This document shows, piece by piece, positions 52,321 to 60,495 of a stretch of 64,000 nucleotides of DNA. Numbering within the stretch: the stretch's first letter is position 1; each line of letters starts with the position of its first letter. The notes beneath the pieces were generated by a model. The model did no database searches. It had not been told where the DNA came from and saw nothing but the letters and a program-made list of their open reading frames with translations. Position numbers and translations under genes: made by a program. The stretch covers positions 16,018 to 80,017 of the forward strand of contig JAEINS010000019.1 of assembly GCA_016342755.1 (NCBI GenBank), read 5' to 3'. This DNA comes from Melioribacteraceae bacterium (GTDB lineage: Bacteria > Bacteroidota > Ignavibacteria > Ignavibacteriales > Melioribacteraceae).

Positions 52321-54213
52321 ATGAAAATAGATCCGGTAATAATATCTGCAAATGAATTAAACGTTCATTTTGGTGAACAAGTTATATTAGAAGAAGCTTC
52401 ATTATCAATACATGATGGAGACCGCATTGGTCTTATAGGCAGGAACGGAGCGGGTAAATCGACTTTCCTAAAAATAATTTCTAAATGTATGATGCCTGAC
52501 AGCGGAGAAGTTACTTACAGAAAAGATTTAACAGTGGGTTATCTTCCGCAGGATTTTGAATTAGATTATTCTAAAAATGTTTACGATAACATTCTTGAAG
52601 GAGCTTCTACAACATTAGAATTAATAAGTGAATATGAATCGCTTGCTTATGATTCGCCAAAAAGAATTTTACTTGAAGAAAAAATAAAGCAGGTCGACGG
52701 CTGGAATATTGAGAATCTGATTAAGACAATAATGGTTTCGTTAAATTGTCCGGATAAGGACAAAGAATTAAGAACACTTTCGGGTGGCGAATTAAGAAGA
52801 GTTTCAATTTGCAGAGCTTTAACTTCTAAACCGGATATTCTTATTTTAGATGAACCAACTAATCATTTAGATACTGCTTCAATAGAATGGACAGAAGAAT
52901 TTTTAGCCTCATATTCCGGAGCATGTTTATTTGTTACACACGACAGATATTTTCTTGATAGGATAGCCAACAGAATTGTTGAATTATATGAAGGGCAGTT
53001 TTATTCGTATAAAGGTAACTATACCGCTTATTTATTGGCCAAAGCCGAAAGAACCGCCTTAAAAGAAAGTAATGAAAAGAAAAGGCAAAGTTTTATCAGG
53101 AAAGAATTAGAATGGGTAAGGCGCGGTCCAAAAGCCCGTACAAGTAAATCAAAAAGCAGACTTGATAAATATTTTGAAACTGAATCTCAGAAGGGTTACG
53201 AAAAGGAAGCCGATGTTGATTTTCTAATTCCGCCAGCCGATAGACTTTCAAATAAAGTTTTAGATCTTTATGATATAAAAATGGAATTAGACGGAAAATT
53301 ATTATTTGAAGCTTTGAATCTAAAATTTAAAGCTGGTACAAAACTTGGCATAATTGGCAAAAACGGAACTGGTAAAACAAGCTTATTAAAGATAATTCTG
53401 GGTGATTTAAAACCTAATAAAGGTAATATTGATCTGGGTGAAAATACAAAATTTAATTACATTGATCAGAACAGATTACAGCTTAATGACGATGAAACTG
53501 TTTTTGAAACAATTGCCGAAGGAAGAGATTACGTTCTATTTGGTGAGCAAAAGGTAAATGTTTGGACTTATTTAAAAAGATTTCTGTTTACAGAGGAACG
53601 CATAAATACAAAAGTGGGACAGCTTTCAGGAGGTGAAAAAGGACGATTAACTATTGCGAAAATTTTAAAAGAAGGCGGCAATTTTATAATACTTGATGAA
53701 CCGACAAATGATCTGGATCTGCCAACTCTCAGAGTTCTTGAGGAAGCTTTAATGGAATTTGCCGGCTGTGTGATTGTTGTAAGTCATGATAGATATTTTC
53801 TGAATAGAGTTTGTAATGAAATTTTAGCCTTTGAGGATGACGGGAAGCTGGTTTTATCGGAAGGCGATTACGATTATTACATCGAGAAGAAAAAGGCAAA
53901 TGAAAAAGTAGTTGAAAAAACTGTAGTTAAAAAAGAGAAAGTTGAAGTTAAAGCAAACAGACCCCGAAAGCTTAAATGGAAAGAAGAACGGGAACTTGAA
54001 GTTATTGAAGAACAAATTGAAGAAGCTGAAGTAAAAGTTAGTGAGATAGAAAGTATATTTTCCGCACCGGACTTTTACGAAAAGTATGCTGACAAAACTG
54101 AAGAATTAAATTCGCAGTTTGAAGAAGCAAAAAAATATGTTTCTAAGTTATATACAAGATGGGATGAACTTGAAGACATTAAAAATAATTACGAAGCTGG
54201 TATTAAAAAATAA
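52321..54213 (+). CDS. uup: ABC-F ATPase, Uup type
   Basis: 630 residues with two ABC domains and no membrane segments. Domain 1: GRNGAGKST near residue 41, LSGGELRRVSICRAL near 154, ILDEPTNHLD near 178. Domain 2: GKNGTGKTS near 347, LSGGEKGRLTIAKIL near 437, ILDEPTNDLD near 461. The inter-ABC linker is basic (WVRRGPKARTSKSKSRLDKY). The C-terminal ~90 residues form a coiled coil as in Uup, which acts on ribosomes or branched DNA. ABC-F proteins bind the ribosomal E site. Assignment to Uup rests on the C-terminal domain. Confidence 0.92.
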   Translation: MKIDPVIISANELNVHFGEQVILEEASLSIHDGDRIGLIGRNGAGKSTFLKIISKCMMPDSGEVTYRKDLTVGYLPQDFELDYSKNVYDNILEGASTTLELISEYESLAYDSPKRILLEEKIKQVDGWNIENLIKTIMVSLNCPDKDKELRTLSGGELRRVSICRALTSKPDILILDEPTNHLDTASIEWTEEFLASYSGACLFVTHDRYFLDRIANRIVELYEGQFYSYKGNYTAYLLAKAERTALKESNEKKRQSFIRKELEWVRRGPKARTSKSKSRLDKYFETESQKGYEKEADVDFLIPPADRLSNKVLDLYDIKMELDGKLLFEALNLKFKAGTKLGIIGKNGTGKTSLLKIILGDLKPNKGNIDLGENTKFNYIDQNRLQLNDDETVFETIAEGRDYVLFGEQKVNVWTYLKRFLFTEERINTKVGQLSGGEKGRLTIAKILKEGGNFIILDEPTNDLDLPTLRVLEEALMEFAGCVIVVSHDRYFLNRVCNEILAFEDDGKLVLSEGDYDYYIEKKKANEKVVEKTVVKKEKVEVKANRPRKLKWKEERELEVIEEQIEEAEVKVSEIESIFSAPDFYEKYADKTEELNSQFEEAKKYVSKLYTRWDELEDIKNNYEAGIKK

Positions 54214-54257
54214 TTTTTGAATTCGATAATAAGCCGTTATTAAACTTGTAGGAAATT

Positions 54258-54527
54258 ATGACTGACGAAGAAAAAGCTAAATGGTTTGATAGTGCAATGA
54301 GATTTGGACTTGATGGGAAAATCCATTTAGTAATGAAATCAAAAGTAAATGGCGAAGCTAAATGGGCAATAGTGGATACGTCTACAAATCAGGTTCTAAA
54401 CTCAAATTTGGAGTGGGAAGAAGAACCGCCAACTTCAAATAGAGACGAAGCATTTATGATTAGAGCACGATTCTCATTTGATGATGCAATAACAATGTAT
54501 CAGCAATATAAAATGTTTGCTATATAA
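54258..54527 (+). CDS. Small hypothetical acidic protein
   Basis: 89 residues, 44 bp after the ABC-F gene, preceded by AGGAAATT. It starts MTDEEKAKWFDSAMRFGLDG and has a beta-like centre (KWAIVDTSTNQVL, NSNLEWEEEPP) and an aromatic C terminus (MYQQYKMFAI). No Cys, signal or membrane segment. Its size, ribosome binding site and even codon use argue for a real gene. I do not recognise a family. Confidence 0.65.
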   Translation: MTDEEKAKWFDSAMRFGLDGKIHLVMKSKVNGEAKWAIVDTSTNQVLNSNLEWEEEPPTSNRDEAFMIRARFSFDDAITMYQQYKMFAI

Positions 54528-54541
54528 CATTTTATAAAACA

Positions 54542-54594
54542 CTCCGTTTTATACCTATTAAAGATTTGTTTATATTTAGGGACAAAAAACGGAG
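54542..54594. repeat. Long-loop hairpin before the dipeptidase
   Basis: CTCCGTTTT (54542-54550) is complementary to AAAACGGAG (54586-54594), with a 35-nt AT-rich loop. It lies directly before the TTG start of the dipeptidase. It could be a weak terminator of the small upstream gene or a leader structure; no T-run follows. Confidence 0.4.
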
Positions 54595-54599
54595 CTGCT

Positions 54600-55835
54600 T
54601 TGAAACTTATAATTATCACTACCATATCCTCAATTCTACTTTTTGCATGTCAGTCTAAATTAACTGAAGAAGATTATATTAAACTAGCCGATGAAATTCA
54701 CAAAGACATTGTATCAATTGATACACATTCCGATACACCGCTTAGATTACTTGATGATGAATTTAACTTGGCAGAAAAACATGATCCGTATAAAACCGGA
54801 AGCAAAGTTGATTTTCCAAGAATGAAAGAAGGCGGTTTAGACGCAATGTTTTTTGCGGTATTTATTGGTCAGGGAAATAGAGATAACAAAGGCAACGAAC
54901 AAGCCAGGAACAAAGCATTAAAAATCTTCAATAAAATTCACGAAAGTGTAACTGCAAATTCGAATATTGCTGAGATTGCAAAAACTTCGGAAGACGTTTA
55001 TAGAATTAAAAAGAGTGATAAAAGAGCGGTATATATTGGCATTGAGAATGGATATCCGGTTGGGAAAGATATTTCGCTGATAGAAAAATTTTATCAGTTA
55101 GGTGCCAGGTATATAACTTTGTGTCATACAAAGAATAACGATATTTGTGATTCATCAACAGATAAAAAAGGTGAAGAGCATAATGGTGTTTCAGAGTTTG
55201 GAGAAAAAGTTATTACAGAGATGAATAGACTTGGTATGCTGATAGATGTTTCCCATATTTCAGACAGTGCGTTTTATGATGTATTGAGACTTTCAAAATC
55301 ACCAGTTATAGCTTCACATTCTTGTGCCAGAGCCTTGTGCGATAATCCCAGAAACTTAAATGATGAAATGCTGAAAGCACTGGCAGAAAAAGACGGTGTT
55401 ATTCAAATGTGTATTTTAAGTGATTATGTAAAAACACCCGAACCAAATCCGGCGAAAGATAAAGCTATGGCTGATCTAAGAGAAAAGTATAACGACTTTA
55501 AAGATCTTTCTGACGAAGAGAGCAAAGCAGCAAGAAAAGGATGGCGCGAGATTCAGAATAAATTCCCAGGCAAATTAGCAAAGGTTAAAGATGTTGTAGA
55601 TCATATTGATCACATTGTTAAAATTGCCGGGATCGATCATGTAGGCATTGGTACTGACTTTGACGGCGGTGGCGGAATTGAAGACTGTTATGATGTTAGT
55701 CAGATGAAAAATATAACAATTGAACTTTTGAAAAGAGGTTACAATAAAAACCAAATAAGAAAAATCTGGAGTGAAAACTTTTTAAAAGTATTTAAACAAA
55801 ATGAAAAACTTGCCGACATAAATGAAGCTAGTTAA
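54600..55835 (+). CDS. Membrane dipeptidase (peptidase M19) lipoprotein
   Basis: 411 residues from TTG 54600, which gives a lipoprotein signal (MKLIIITTISSILLFAC). Renal-dipeptidase-like zinc enzyme cleaving dipeptides. The metal ligands appear in SIDTHSDTP near residue 40, the bridging Glu in YIGIENGYPVG near 142, DVSHISDSAF near 218, and GIGTDFDGGGG near 350. The lipoprotein signal places it in the periplasm or outer membrane. The lplA start overlaps its end by 14 nt, giving coupled translation with no obvious functional link. Confidence 0.93.
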   Translation: MKLIIITTISSILLFACQSKLTEEDYIKLADEIHKDIVSIDTHSDTPLRLLDDEFNLAEKHDPYKTGSKVDFPRMKEGGLDAMFFAVFIGQGNRDNKGNEQARNKALKIFNKIHESVTANSNIAEIAKTSEDVYRIKKSDKRAVYIGIENGYPVGKDISLIEKFYQLGARYITLCHTKNNDICDSSTDKKGEEHNGVSEFGEKVITEMNRLGMLIDVSHISDSAFYDVLRLSKSPVIASHSCARALCDNPRNLNDEMLKALAEKDGVIQMCILSDYVKTPEPNPAKDKAMADLREKYNDFKDLSDEESKAARKGWREIQNKFPGKLAKVKDVVDHIDHIVKIAGIDHVGIGTDFDGGGGIEDCYDVSQMKNITIELLKRGYNKNQIRKIWSENFLKVFKQNEKLADINEAS

Positions 55836-56787
55836 CATTGGTGAAAATAGAGATCCAAGATTAAATCTGGCAATAGAAGAATATGTAATTAGAAATTTTC
55901 CAACCGGAGAAGATTATGTCTTATTTTACATAAATAATCCTTCTGTTATAATAGGGAAAAATCAAAATGTTTTTGAAGAAGTTAATCTTAACTATGCAAA
56001 CTTAAATAAGATTGAGGTTGTGAGAAGAATTAGCGGCGGCGGAGCTGTTTATCACGATCATGGGAATCTTAATTACAGTTTGATCAGTAAGTCCGGGGAA
56101 TATACCCTCGATTCACTATCCGGGTTTAATAAAGAAGTTGTTGGCTGTTTAAATAAACTTGGAGTCCCGGCTGTTCAAAATAAAAGAAATGATATTTATC
56201 TGGATGGTAAAAAGATTTCGGGCAATGCACGGTTTTCATCAAAAGATATTCTGTGTACTCACAGTACTTTGCTGTTTGATGCGGATATAAATCATCTTAG
56301 AAATAGCCTTGATGTATCTAAAGTAAATAGTGATTCTAAAAGTACAAAATCTGTTAGAAGCGGTGTTAATACTATAAAGGAATATCTTAAAAAAGATTTT
56401 ACAATTGATATGCTTAAAGATGAATTGACAAATTCGATCTTTAATAAAAACATCAGTCTGGTTGAACTATCTGAATCGGATTATAATGGGATATTAAAAA
56501 TCCAAAATAAAAAATATAATTTGTGGGAATGGAATTTTGGAAGATCGCCAAAATCAAAAATTAAGCGCGAAGTTAAGTTTAGGGACGAAGTAATTTTATT
56601 TGAAATAGAAATTAAAGAGGGGATAATTACAAATATAGATGCCAGCGGTTCAACTCAATTCTCCGATATTAAAAATTTAATGGAAGAAATTAAAGGGGCA
56701 AAGTATATAATAGACAAACTGCGAAATACTATTGATAATTATAAAATTGAAAATGAAGTAAAAGTCTTATTAAAATCAATATTCTAG
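55822..56787 (+). CDS. lplA: Lipoate-protein ligase A
   Basis: 321 residues. It attaches lipoate to lipoyl domains through lipoyl-AMP. Conserved parts are NIGENRDPRLNLAIEEYV at the N terminus, VIIGKNQNVFEEVN near residue 35, RRISGGGAVYHDHGNLNYS near 67 and the lysine loop DIYLDGKKISGNAR near 125. A C-terminal accessory domain (about 235-321; NLWEWNFGRSPKSKIK) is present, as in full-size LplA. The start overlaps the dipeptidase gene by 14 nt. It ends convergently with a 4-nt overlap on the receiver-like gene. Confidence 0.95.
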   Translation: MKLVNIGENRDPRLNLAIEEYVIRNFPTGEDYVLFYINNPSVIIGKNQNVFEEVNLNYANLNKIEVVRRISGGGAVYHDHGNLNYSLISKSGEYTLDSLSGFNKEVVGCLNKLGVPAVQNKRNDIYLDGKKISGNARFSSKDILCTHSTLLFDADINHLRNSLDVSKVNSDSKSTKSVRSGVNTIKEYLKKDFTIDMLKDELTNSIFNKNISLVELSESDYNGILKIQNKKYNLWEWNFGRSPKSKIKREVKFRDEVILFEIEIKEGIITNIDASGSTQFSDIKNLMEEIKGAKYIIDKLRNTIDNYKIENEVKVLLKSIF

Positions 56788-57215
56788 ATATCAGAGTAAT
56801 TGCCGCGCAGTCCAAACAGTTTCATTCGTTTTTTAAAGTTATCTTCCTCCCAGATTAAAGGAAGATGCATAGAATCCGGCAACAATCGCTGCATATTTCT
56901 AACCGCTTTAATATTTAGACTGTGAATAACTATTTGAGCACTTATAGGATTCTTATTAATCCATTCGGCAACAACAGTTCCACAATCATATTTATCAAAA
57001 TCAATAAACTTTCCGTTTAGATCATGATCAAGAAAAACTACTTCATATTCGTCTTTTTTTAATAAGGAAATACATTCCTGGGCATGTTCACAAATAGTTA
57101 CCGCAAACAGGCTTCCTGAAAACCTTTCTAGAAATGCCTCTTGCCTGTTGGGGGAATCTTCCAATATAAGAATTTTAAATTTATATTTTTGTGGTAAAAA
57201 TGCTAACTTATCCAT
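56784..57215 (-). CDS. Receiver-like protein of the cyclic-phosphate-processing type
   Basis: 143 residues. It begins with a CheY-like strand, KILILEDSPNRQEAFLERF (acidic pocket ED), has VVFLDHDLNG near residue 57 where a receiver would hold its phospho-Asp, then VVAEWINKNP and IVIHSLNIKAVRNM near 95. The LDHDL plus IHS..N pattern recalls a receiver-like family linked by comparative genomics to RNA 2',3'-cyclic phosphate processing. The usual C-terminal Lys/Thr receiver residues are not evident. No kinase or RNA ligase is adjacent. The function is inferred only from resemblance. Confidence 0.68.
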   Translation of the reverse strand: MDKLAFLPQKYKFKILILEDSPNRQEAFLERFSGSLFAVTICEHAQECISLLKKDEYEVVFLDHDLNGKFIDFDKYDCGTVVAEWINKNPISAQIVIHSLNIKAVRNMQRLLPDSMHLPLIWEEDNFKKRMKLFGLRGNYSDI

Positions 57216-57384
57216 AATAAGACCAAAAACACAAGTTGTTATTTAATTACTTATTATCGGCAATAATAGAGGTTACTTTAAAAGGTAACGATAAACACTA
57301 CACTATTATTACTAATGCATTCCGAAATATATGAAAATTCAGAAACCGAAAATAAAAAATCTTATAAAAAAAATACAACTTGTT

Positions 57385-57852
57385 TTAATTCTTGTATTTA
57401 AAACCTTTAATTGGTTCGCGAAGTGTTAATACCGGACAAGGTGCTTTTCTAACAACTTTTTCGGCAGTACTGCCAAATAAAAGATGCTCAACACCTGTAT
57501 GTCCATGAGTCGCAATTATAATAAGATCAACATTCTTTTCTGAAGCAACCTCATTGATTTCGAAAAACGGTTTGCCGGTTCTTATTATTATTTCAGATGG
57601 CAGCTCTTCGTGTATTTCCGCGGCAATTAGCCTTTTTAATTCATTATAAGCTCTTTCGCGTGTGTCAGTATCAACATCAGGAATTGCGGCCTGAGACATT
57701 GTAAAATCAGCGGCATAAATAAATGGTTCAACTACGTAAGTTAAAAGAATTTCTGCATTAAACTTTTTAGCAAAGTTTATTGCATATTTTAGTGCGCTTA
57801 TTGAGTAATCTGAAAAATCAATTGGGACAAGGATTTTTTTGATGTCAGTCAT
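57385..57852 (-). CDS. Universal stress protein, UspA family
   Basis: 155 residues from the ATG at 57852, preceded by a strong AGGAGGT; a longer frame would start inside the leader. One Usp domain: KKILVPIDFSDYSISALKYA at the N terminus, and the ATP-binding signature GHTGVEHLLFGSTAEKVVRKAPCPVLTLR at about 117-145, so it is probably an ATP-binding type. A perfect -7-like TACATTTG lies at 57874-57881 on the minus strand, without a TTG at 20 bp. Confidence 0.92.
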   Translation of the reverse strand: MTDIKKILVPIDFSDYSISALKYAINFAKKFNAEILLTYVVEPFIYAADFTMSQAAIPDVDTDTRERAYNELKRLIAAEIHEELPSEIIIRTGKPFFEINEVASEKNVDLIIIATHGHTGVEHLLFGSTAEKVVRKAPCPVLTLREPIKGFKYKN

Positions 57853-57969
57853 TTTACACCTCCTTTTATAGAACAAATGTAAAGGATTACTTAGTGAAGT
57901 GGGTATAAAATGTTAAATAACTTATTAAAAGTCAATAATAATAAATTGTCATTAGCTGGTTATTTGCTA

Positions 57970-58491
57970 TTAATTTTTCATTGAACCTATATAATCGTTA
58001 TTAAGTTCTTTTAACCGGACAGATAAAATTTTAGTAAAACCACGTAATATTTTTACACCTTCTGAAGGATGTTTATCAATAAATTCATCAAAATCCGGTT
58101 TAAATATTACAGCAAGTTTTGTATTTGTTTTTGAAACGGCGGATGCGGAACGAATTTCATTCTCTAATAAAGCAAGTTCACCAAAAAAATCACATTCATT
58201 AAATTCAGTTAATTTAATTGTTTGCTGATCAAAATTCATCTGTATCTCAACATTCCCTTCAAGAATTATATATAACGCAATACCCGGATCATCCTGCATA
58301 AATATAACTTCATCTGGTTGATAAGCTCTGTGATGAATTAGTTTTGTAATGTCTTTCAATTGTTTATAACTTAACTTATCAAAAAGGGGAATTGATTGAA
58401 GAATATTCTCCAGATCATTTTTATTTGCAGGAGTTTTAAATAAATTTGACCAAAAACTGCTATTACGAATTAGATCAGATGTTCTAGACAT
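57970..58491 (-). CDS. Cyclic nucleotide-binding domain protein
   Basis: 173 residues made almost entirely of one cNMP-binding fold: IPLFDKLSYKQLKDITKLIHHRAYQPDEVIFMQDDPG near residue 33, IILEGNVEIQMN near 74, and the phosphate-binding cassette-like NECDFFGELALLENEIRSASA near 95. The expected FGE..LL..E.RSASA is present, although the Arg-Ser/Thr pair is partly altered, so true cNMP binding is uncertain. There is no DNA-binding helix-turn-helix, so it is not a CRP-type regulator. It follows hisA after 7 bp on the minus strand. Confidence 0.85.
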   Translation of the reverse strand: MSRTSDLIRNSSFWSNLFKTPANKNDLENILQSIPLFDKLSYKQLKDITKLIHHRAYQPDEVIFMQDDPGIALYIILEGNVEIQMNFDQQTIKLTEFNECDFFGELALLENEIRSASAVSKTNTKLAVIFKPDFDEFIDKHPSEGVKILRGFTKILSVRLKELNNDYIGSMKN

Positions 58492-58498
58492 TTTAACC

Positions 58499-59251
58499 TC
58501 AATTAAATAATCCGGATTCAGCTACACGCCAGACTCTTTGACATTGGAATTTGTTTTCGTAGAGTGCACGCCCAATAATAACAGAGTCTATTCCAAATTT
58601 CTGATATTCCATGATCTTTTGCAAATCTTTAATTCCGGAAATTCCTCCCGAATGAGTAACTTTTGCTCCGGTTTTTTCAGCTATGGATTTTGAAAGCTCA
58701 ACGTTTGGTCCCTGAAGCATCCCGTTTCTTTTTACATCCGTTACAATAAATCGCTCAGTTCCCAATGTTTTTAATTTAACCGCATAATCAGCAGGAGCTA
58801 AACCTGTATTAGTTCCTCTTGCGTGTGTAACCACGTTATTATCAATTACATCAATAGCCGCAGCAATTCTTTTAGGTCCGTAATGATCTAATACTTTTGC
58901 AAATTCTTTAGGATTATCATGAGCCATTGTTCCAATTATTAATCTATAAACTCCCAAATTCATAAGTTGTTTGGCATCTTCATAAGTAGATACACCGCCG
59001 CCAACTTCAACTGGAATTACTACAGAATCACAAATATTTTCAATAAGTTCAAAGTTTTTGTGAGATTTCTGTTGAGAACAATTAAAATCAACAACATGAA
59101 TACATTTAGCGTTTTCAGCTCTCCAAATTAGAGCCATATCAATTGGATTATTTCCATAATCTTTACAATGCAGTTCAGGAATACCTTGTACAACACGTAC
59201 TGTTTTCCCATTTTTTATATCTATAGAAGGTATAATAAGTAAGTTATTCAT
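58499..59251 (-). CDS. hisA: HisA-like isomerase (phosphoribosylformimino-AICAR-P isomerase)
   Basis: 250 residues from the ATG at 59251; a GTG at 59257 is possible. TIM barrel of the HisA/HisF type. The first catalytic Asp is in IPSIDIKNGKTVRVVQG and the second in AAIDVIDNNVVTHARG near residue 128. GGGVSTYEDAKQL near 80 and SGGISGIKDL near 200 bind the two phosphates. In the TDVKRNGMLQGPN loop the usual RDG is RNG. No other his gene lies nearby, so either the pathway is dispersed or this is a HisA-like protein with another role. It is followed by the cNMP-binding gene. Confidence 0.85.
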   Translation of the reverse strand: MNNLLIIPSIDIKNGKTVRVVQGIPELHCKDYGNNPIDMALIWRAENAKCIHVVDFNCSQQKSHKNFELIENICDSVVIPVEVGGGVSTYEDAKQLMNLGVYRLIIGTMAHDNPKEFAKVLDHYGPKRIAAAIDVIDNNVVTHARGTNTGLAPADYAVKLKTLGTERFIVTDVKRNGMLQGPNVELSKSIAEKTGAKVTHSGGISGIKDLQKIMEYQKFGIDSVIIGRALYENKFQCQRVWRVAESGLFN

Positions 59252-59363
59252 ATTCACACAATTATTAAAAAAACATCGAACTATAAAACTAAATAAAAAT
59301 TACTCTTGATAAAACATTAATTTAATTAATAATATTTGATGATAACAAAATCACACAGACAAC

Positions 59364-59394
59364 TTGACTTTTCAGACCATTATAAGCATATTTG
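59364..59394 (+). promoter_or_regulatory. Bacteroidota-type promoter of the alpha/beta hydrolase
   Basis: TTG at 59364-59366, a 20-bp spacer and CATATTTG at 59387-59394 (7 of 8 to TAnnTTTG). The initiating ATG at 59400 is only 6 bp past the box, so the mRNA would be leaderless or nearly so. The TTG here could be misread as the gene's start codon. Confidence 0.6.
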
Positions 59395-59399
59395 CGAAC

Positions 59400-60215
59400 A
59401 TGAGAGAAGATTATATCCTTAATTTAAGTAGCTCTGAAAGTATTCAGGTATCAACATATAAAACTGGTGAAAAAGAGGTTAAGGATTGTATTCTTTTTAT
59501 ACACGGATTCAAGGGTTTTAAAGATTGGGGTTTTGGTCCTTTTATTGGCGAATATTTTGCTAAAAAAGGATTTTTTGTTTTCACCTTTAATTTTTCTCAT
59601 AATGGAATTGGAAATAATAATTTAGAATTTACTGAATTGGATAAGTTCAGTAAAAATACATATTCAAGAGAAGTTAGTGAATTATACGAAATAATAGACA
59701 TTCTAAAAAGTGATAGTTCAATAAATAAAATTGGTTTGATTGGTCATAGTAGAGGTGGTGTAATTGCTATTTTAGCAGCGACACTAAATAATGTGGATGC
59801 ATTATGTACGTGGGCATCAATATCAAAAATTGACAGATATACAGAAAGACAGAAAAAAGAATGGCGAAAAAACGGGAATTTGATTAATTTTAATTCTAGA
59901 ACTAAACAAGAAATGAATTTAGGACTAGAACTACTTGATGATATTGAAATTAATAAAGATAGTTCTTTAAGTATTGAGAAAGCATTAAATAAAATAAATA
60001 TCCCTCATTTAATAGTACATGGATCGCAAGATTTAGTTGTCTCTGTAAAGGAAGCCGAAGATCTTGATTCATGGAGTATAAATGGGAATAGTCAAAAGTT
60101 TATCGTTAAAAATACCGGGCATACGTTTGGTGTTCAGCATCCATTTAATGGAACTAATGATAAATTTGAGAACATTTTAAATAAAACTTTTGAGTTTTTT
60201 AATTCTAATTTTTAA
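59400..60215 (+). CDS. Alpha/beta hydrolase
   Basis: 271 residues from ATG 59400; the in-frame TTG 59364 is the -33 element of the promoter. Serine hydrolase of the dienelactone-hydrolase/BAAT-like shape: CILFIHGFKGFKDWG near residue 30 (oxyanion side), nucleophile Ser117 in GHSRGG, an acid probably in HGSQDLVV near 217, and the catalytic His in NTGHTFG near 245. No signal peptide, so cytoplasmic. Substrate unknown. The Hc1-like gene follows after 33 bp with its own promoter. Confidence 0.88.
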   Translation: MREDYILNLSSSESIQVSTYKTGEKEVKDCILFIHGFKGFKDWGFGPFIGEYFAKKGFFVFTFNFSHNGIGNNNLEFTELDKFSKNTYSREVSELYEIIDILKSDSSINKIGLIGHSRGGVIAILAATLNNVDALCTWASISKIDRYTERQKKEWRKNGNLINFNSRTKQEMNLGLELLDDIEINKDSSLSIEKALNKINIPHLIVHGSQDLVVSVKEAEDLDSWSINGNSQKFIVKNTGHTFGVQHPFNGTNDKFENILNKTFEFFNSNF

Positions 60216-60220
60216 TATTG
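60188..60220 (+). promoter_or_regulatory. Bacteroidota-type promoter of the Hc1-like gene
   Basis: TTTTG at 60188-60192, a 20-bp spacer and TAATATTG at 60213-60220 (7 of 8 to TAnnTTTG). The ATG is at 60249 with AAGGAG upstream. The -33 element lies inside the end of the hydrolase gene. Confidence 0.6.
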
Positions 60221-60248
60221 CATATTCATTCTAAAAAAGGAGAACAAA

Positions 60249-60440
60249 ATGAGTGAAAAGTATAACAACATGATTGAGTTTCTAAAAAGTTTAGAGACAG
60301 ACGTAGAAAAATTTTATGATAAAGGTCAGGCTGCTGCTGGAACAAGAATTCGTAAAGCTATGAGTGAATTAAAAAATATGGCTCAGGATGTACGTAATGA
60401 AGTTCAGACTTTAAAATCTGATAGAAAAGATTCTGAATAA
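60249..60440 (+). CDS. Histone H1-like (Hc1-type) protein
   Basis: 63 residues, preceded by AAAAAAGGAG. The sequence is a helical, lysine-rich protein: FLKSLETDVEKFYDKGQAAA and GTRIRKAMSELKNMAQDVR. This KG.AAAGTR.RK.M.ELK pattern is the one seen in short Bacteroidota proteins related to chlamydial Hc1, but without the long basic C-terminal tail. It probably binds DNA as an abundant chromatin protein. Its own promoter, strong ribosome binding site and strong terminator fit a highly expressed single gene. Confidence 0.85.
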   Translation: MSEKYNNMIEFLKSLETDVEKFYDKGQAAAGTRIRKAMSELKNMAQDVRNEVQTLKSDRKDSE

Positions 60441-60460
60441 GAAAATAATCTTTAAGGTTT

Positions 60461-60487
60461 AAAGCTGCTCCTACAAGAGCAGCTTTT
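60461..60487 (+). terminator. Terminator after the Hc1-like gene
   Basis: A perfect 10-bp GC-containing stem (AAAGCTGCTC with GAGCAGCTTT), a 6-nt loop and a T-run continuing to 60490. Confidence 0.92.
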
Positions 60488-60495
60488 TTTATATT

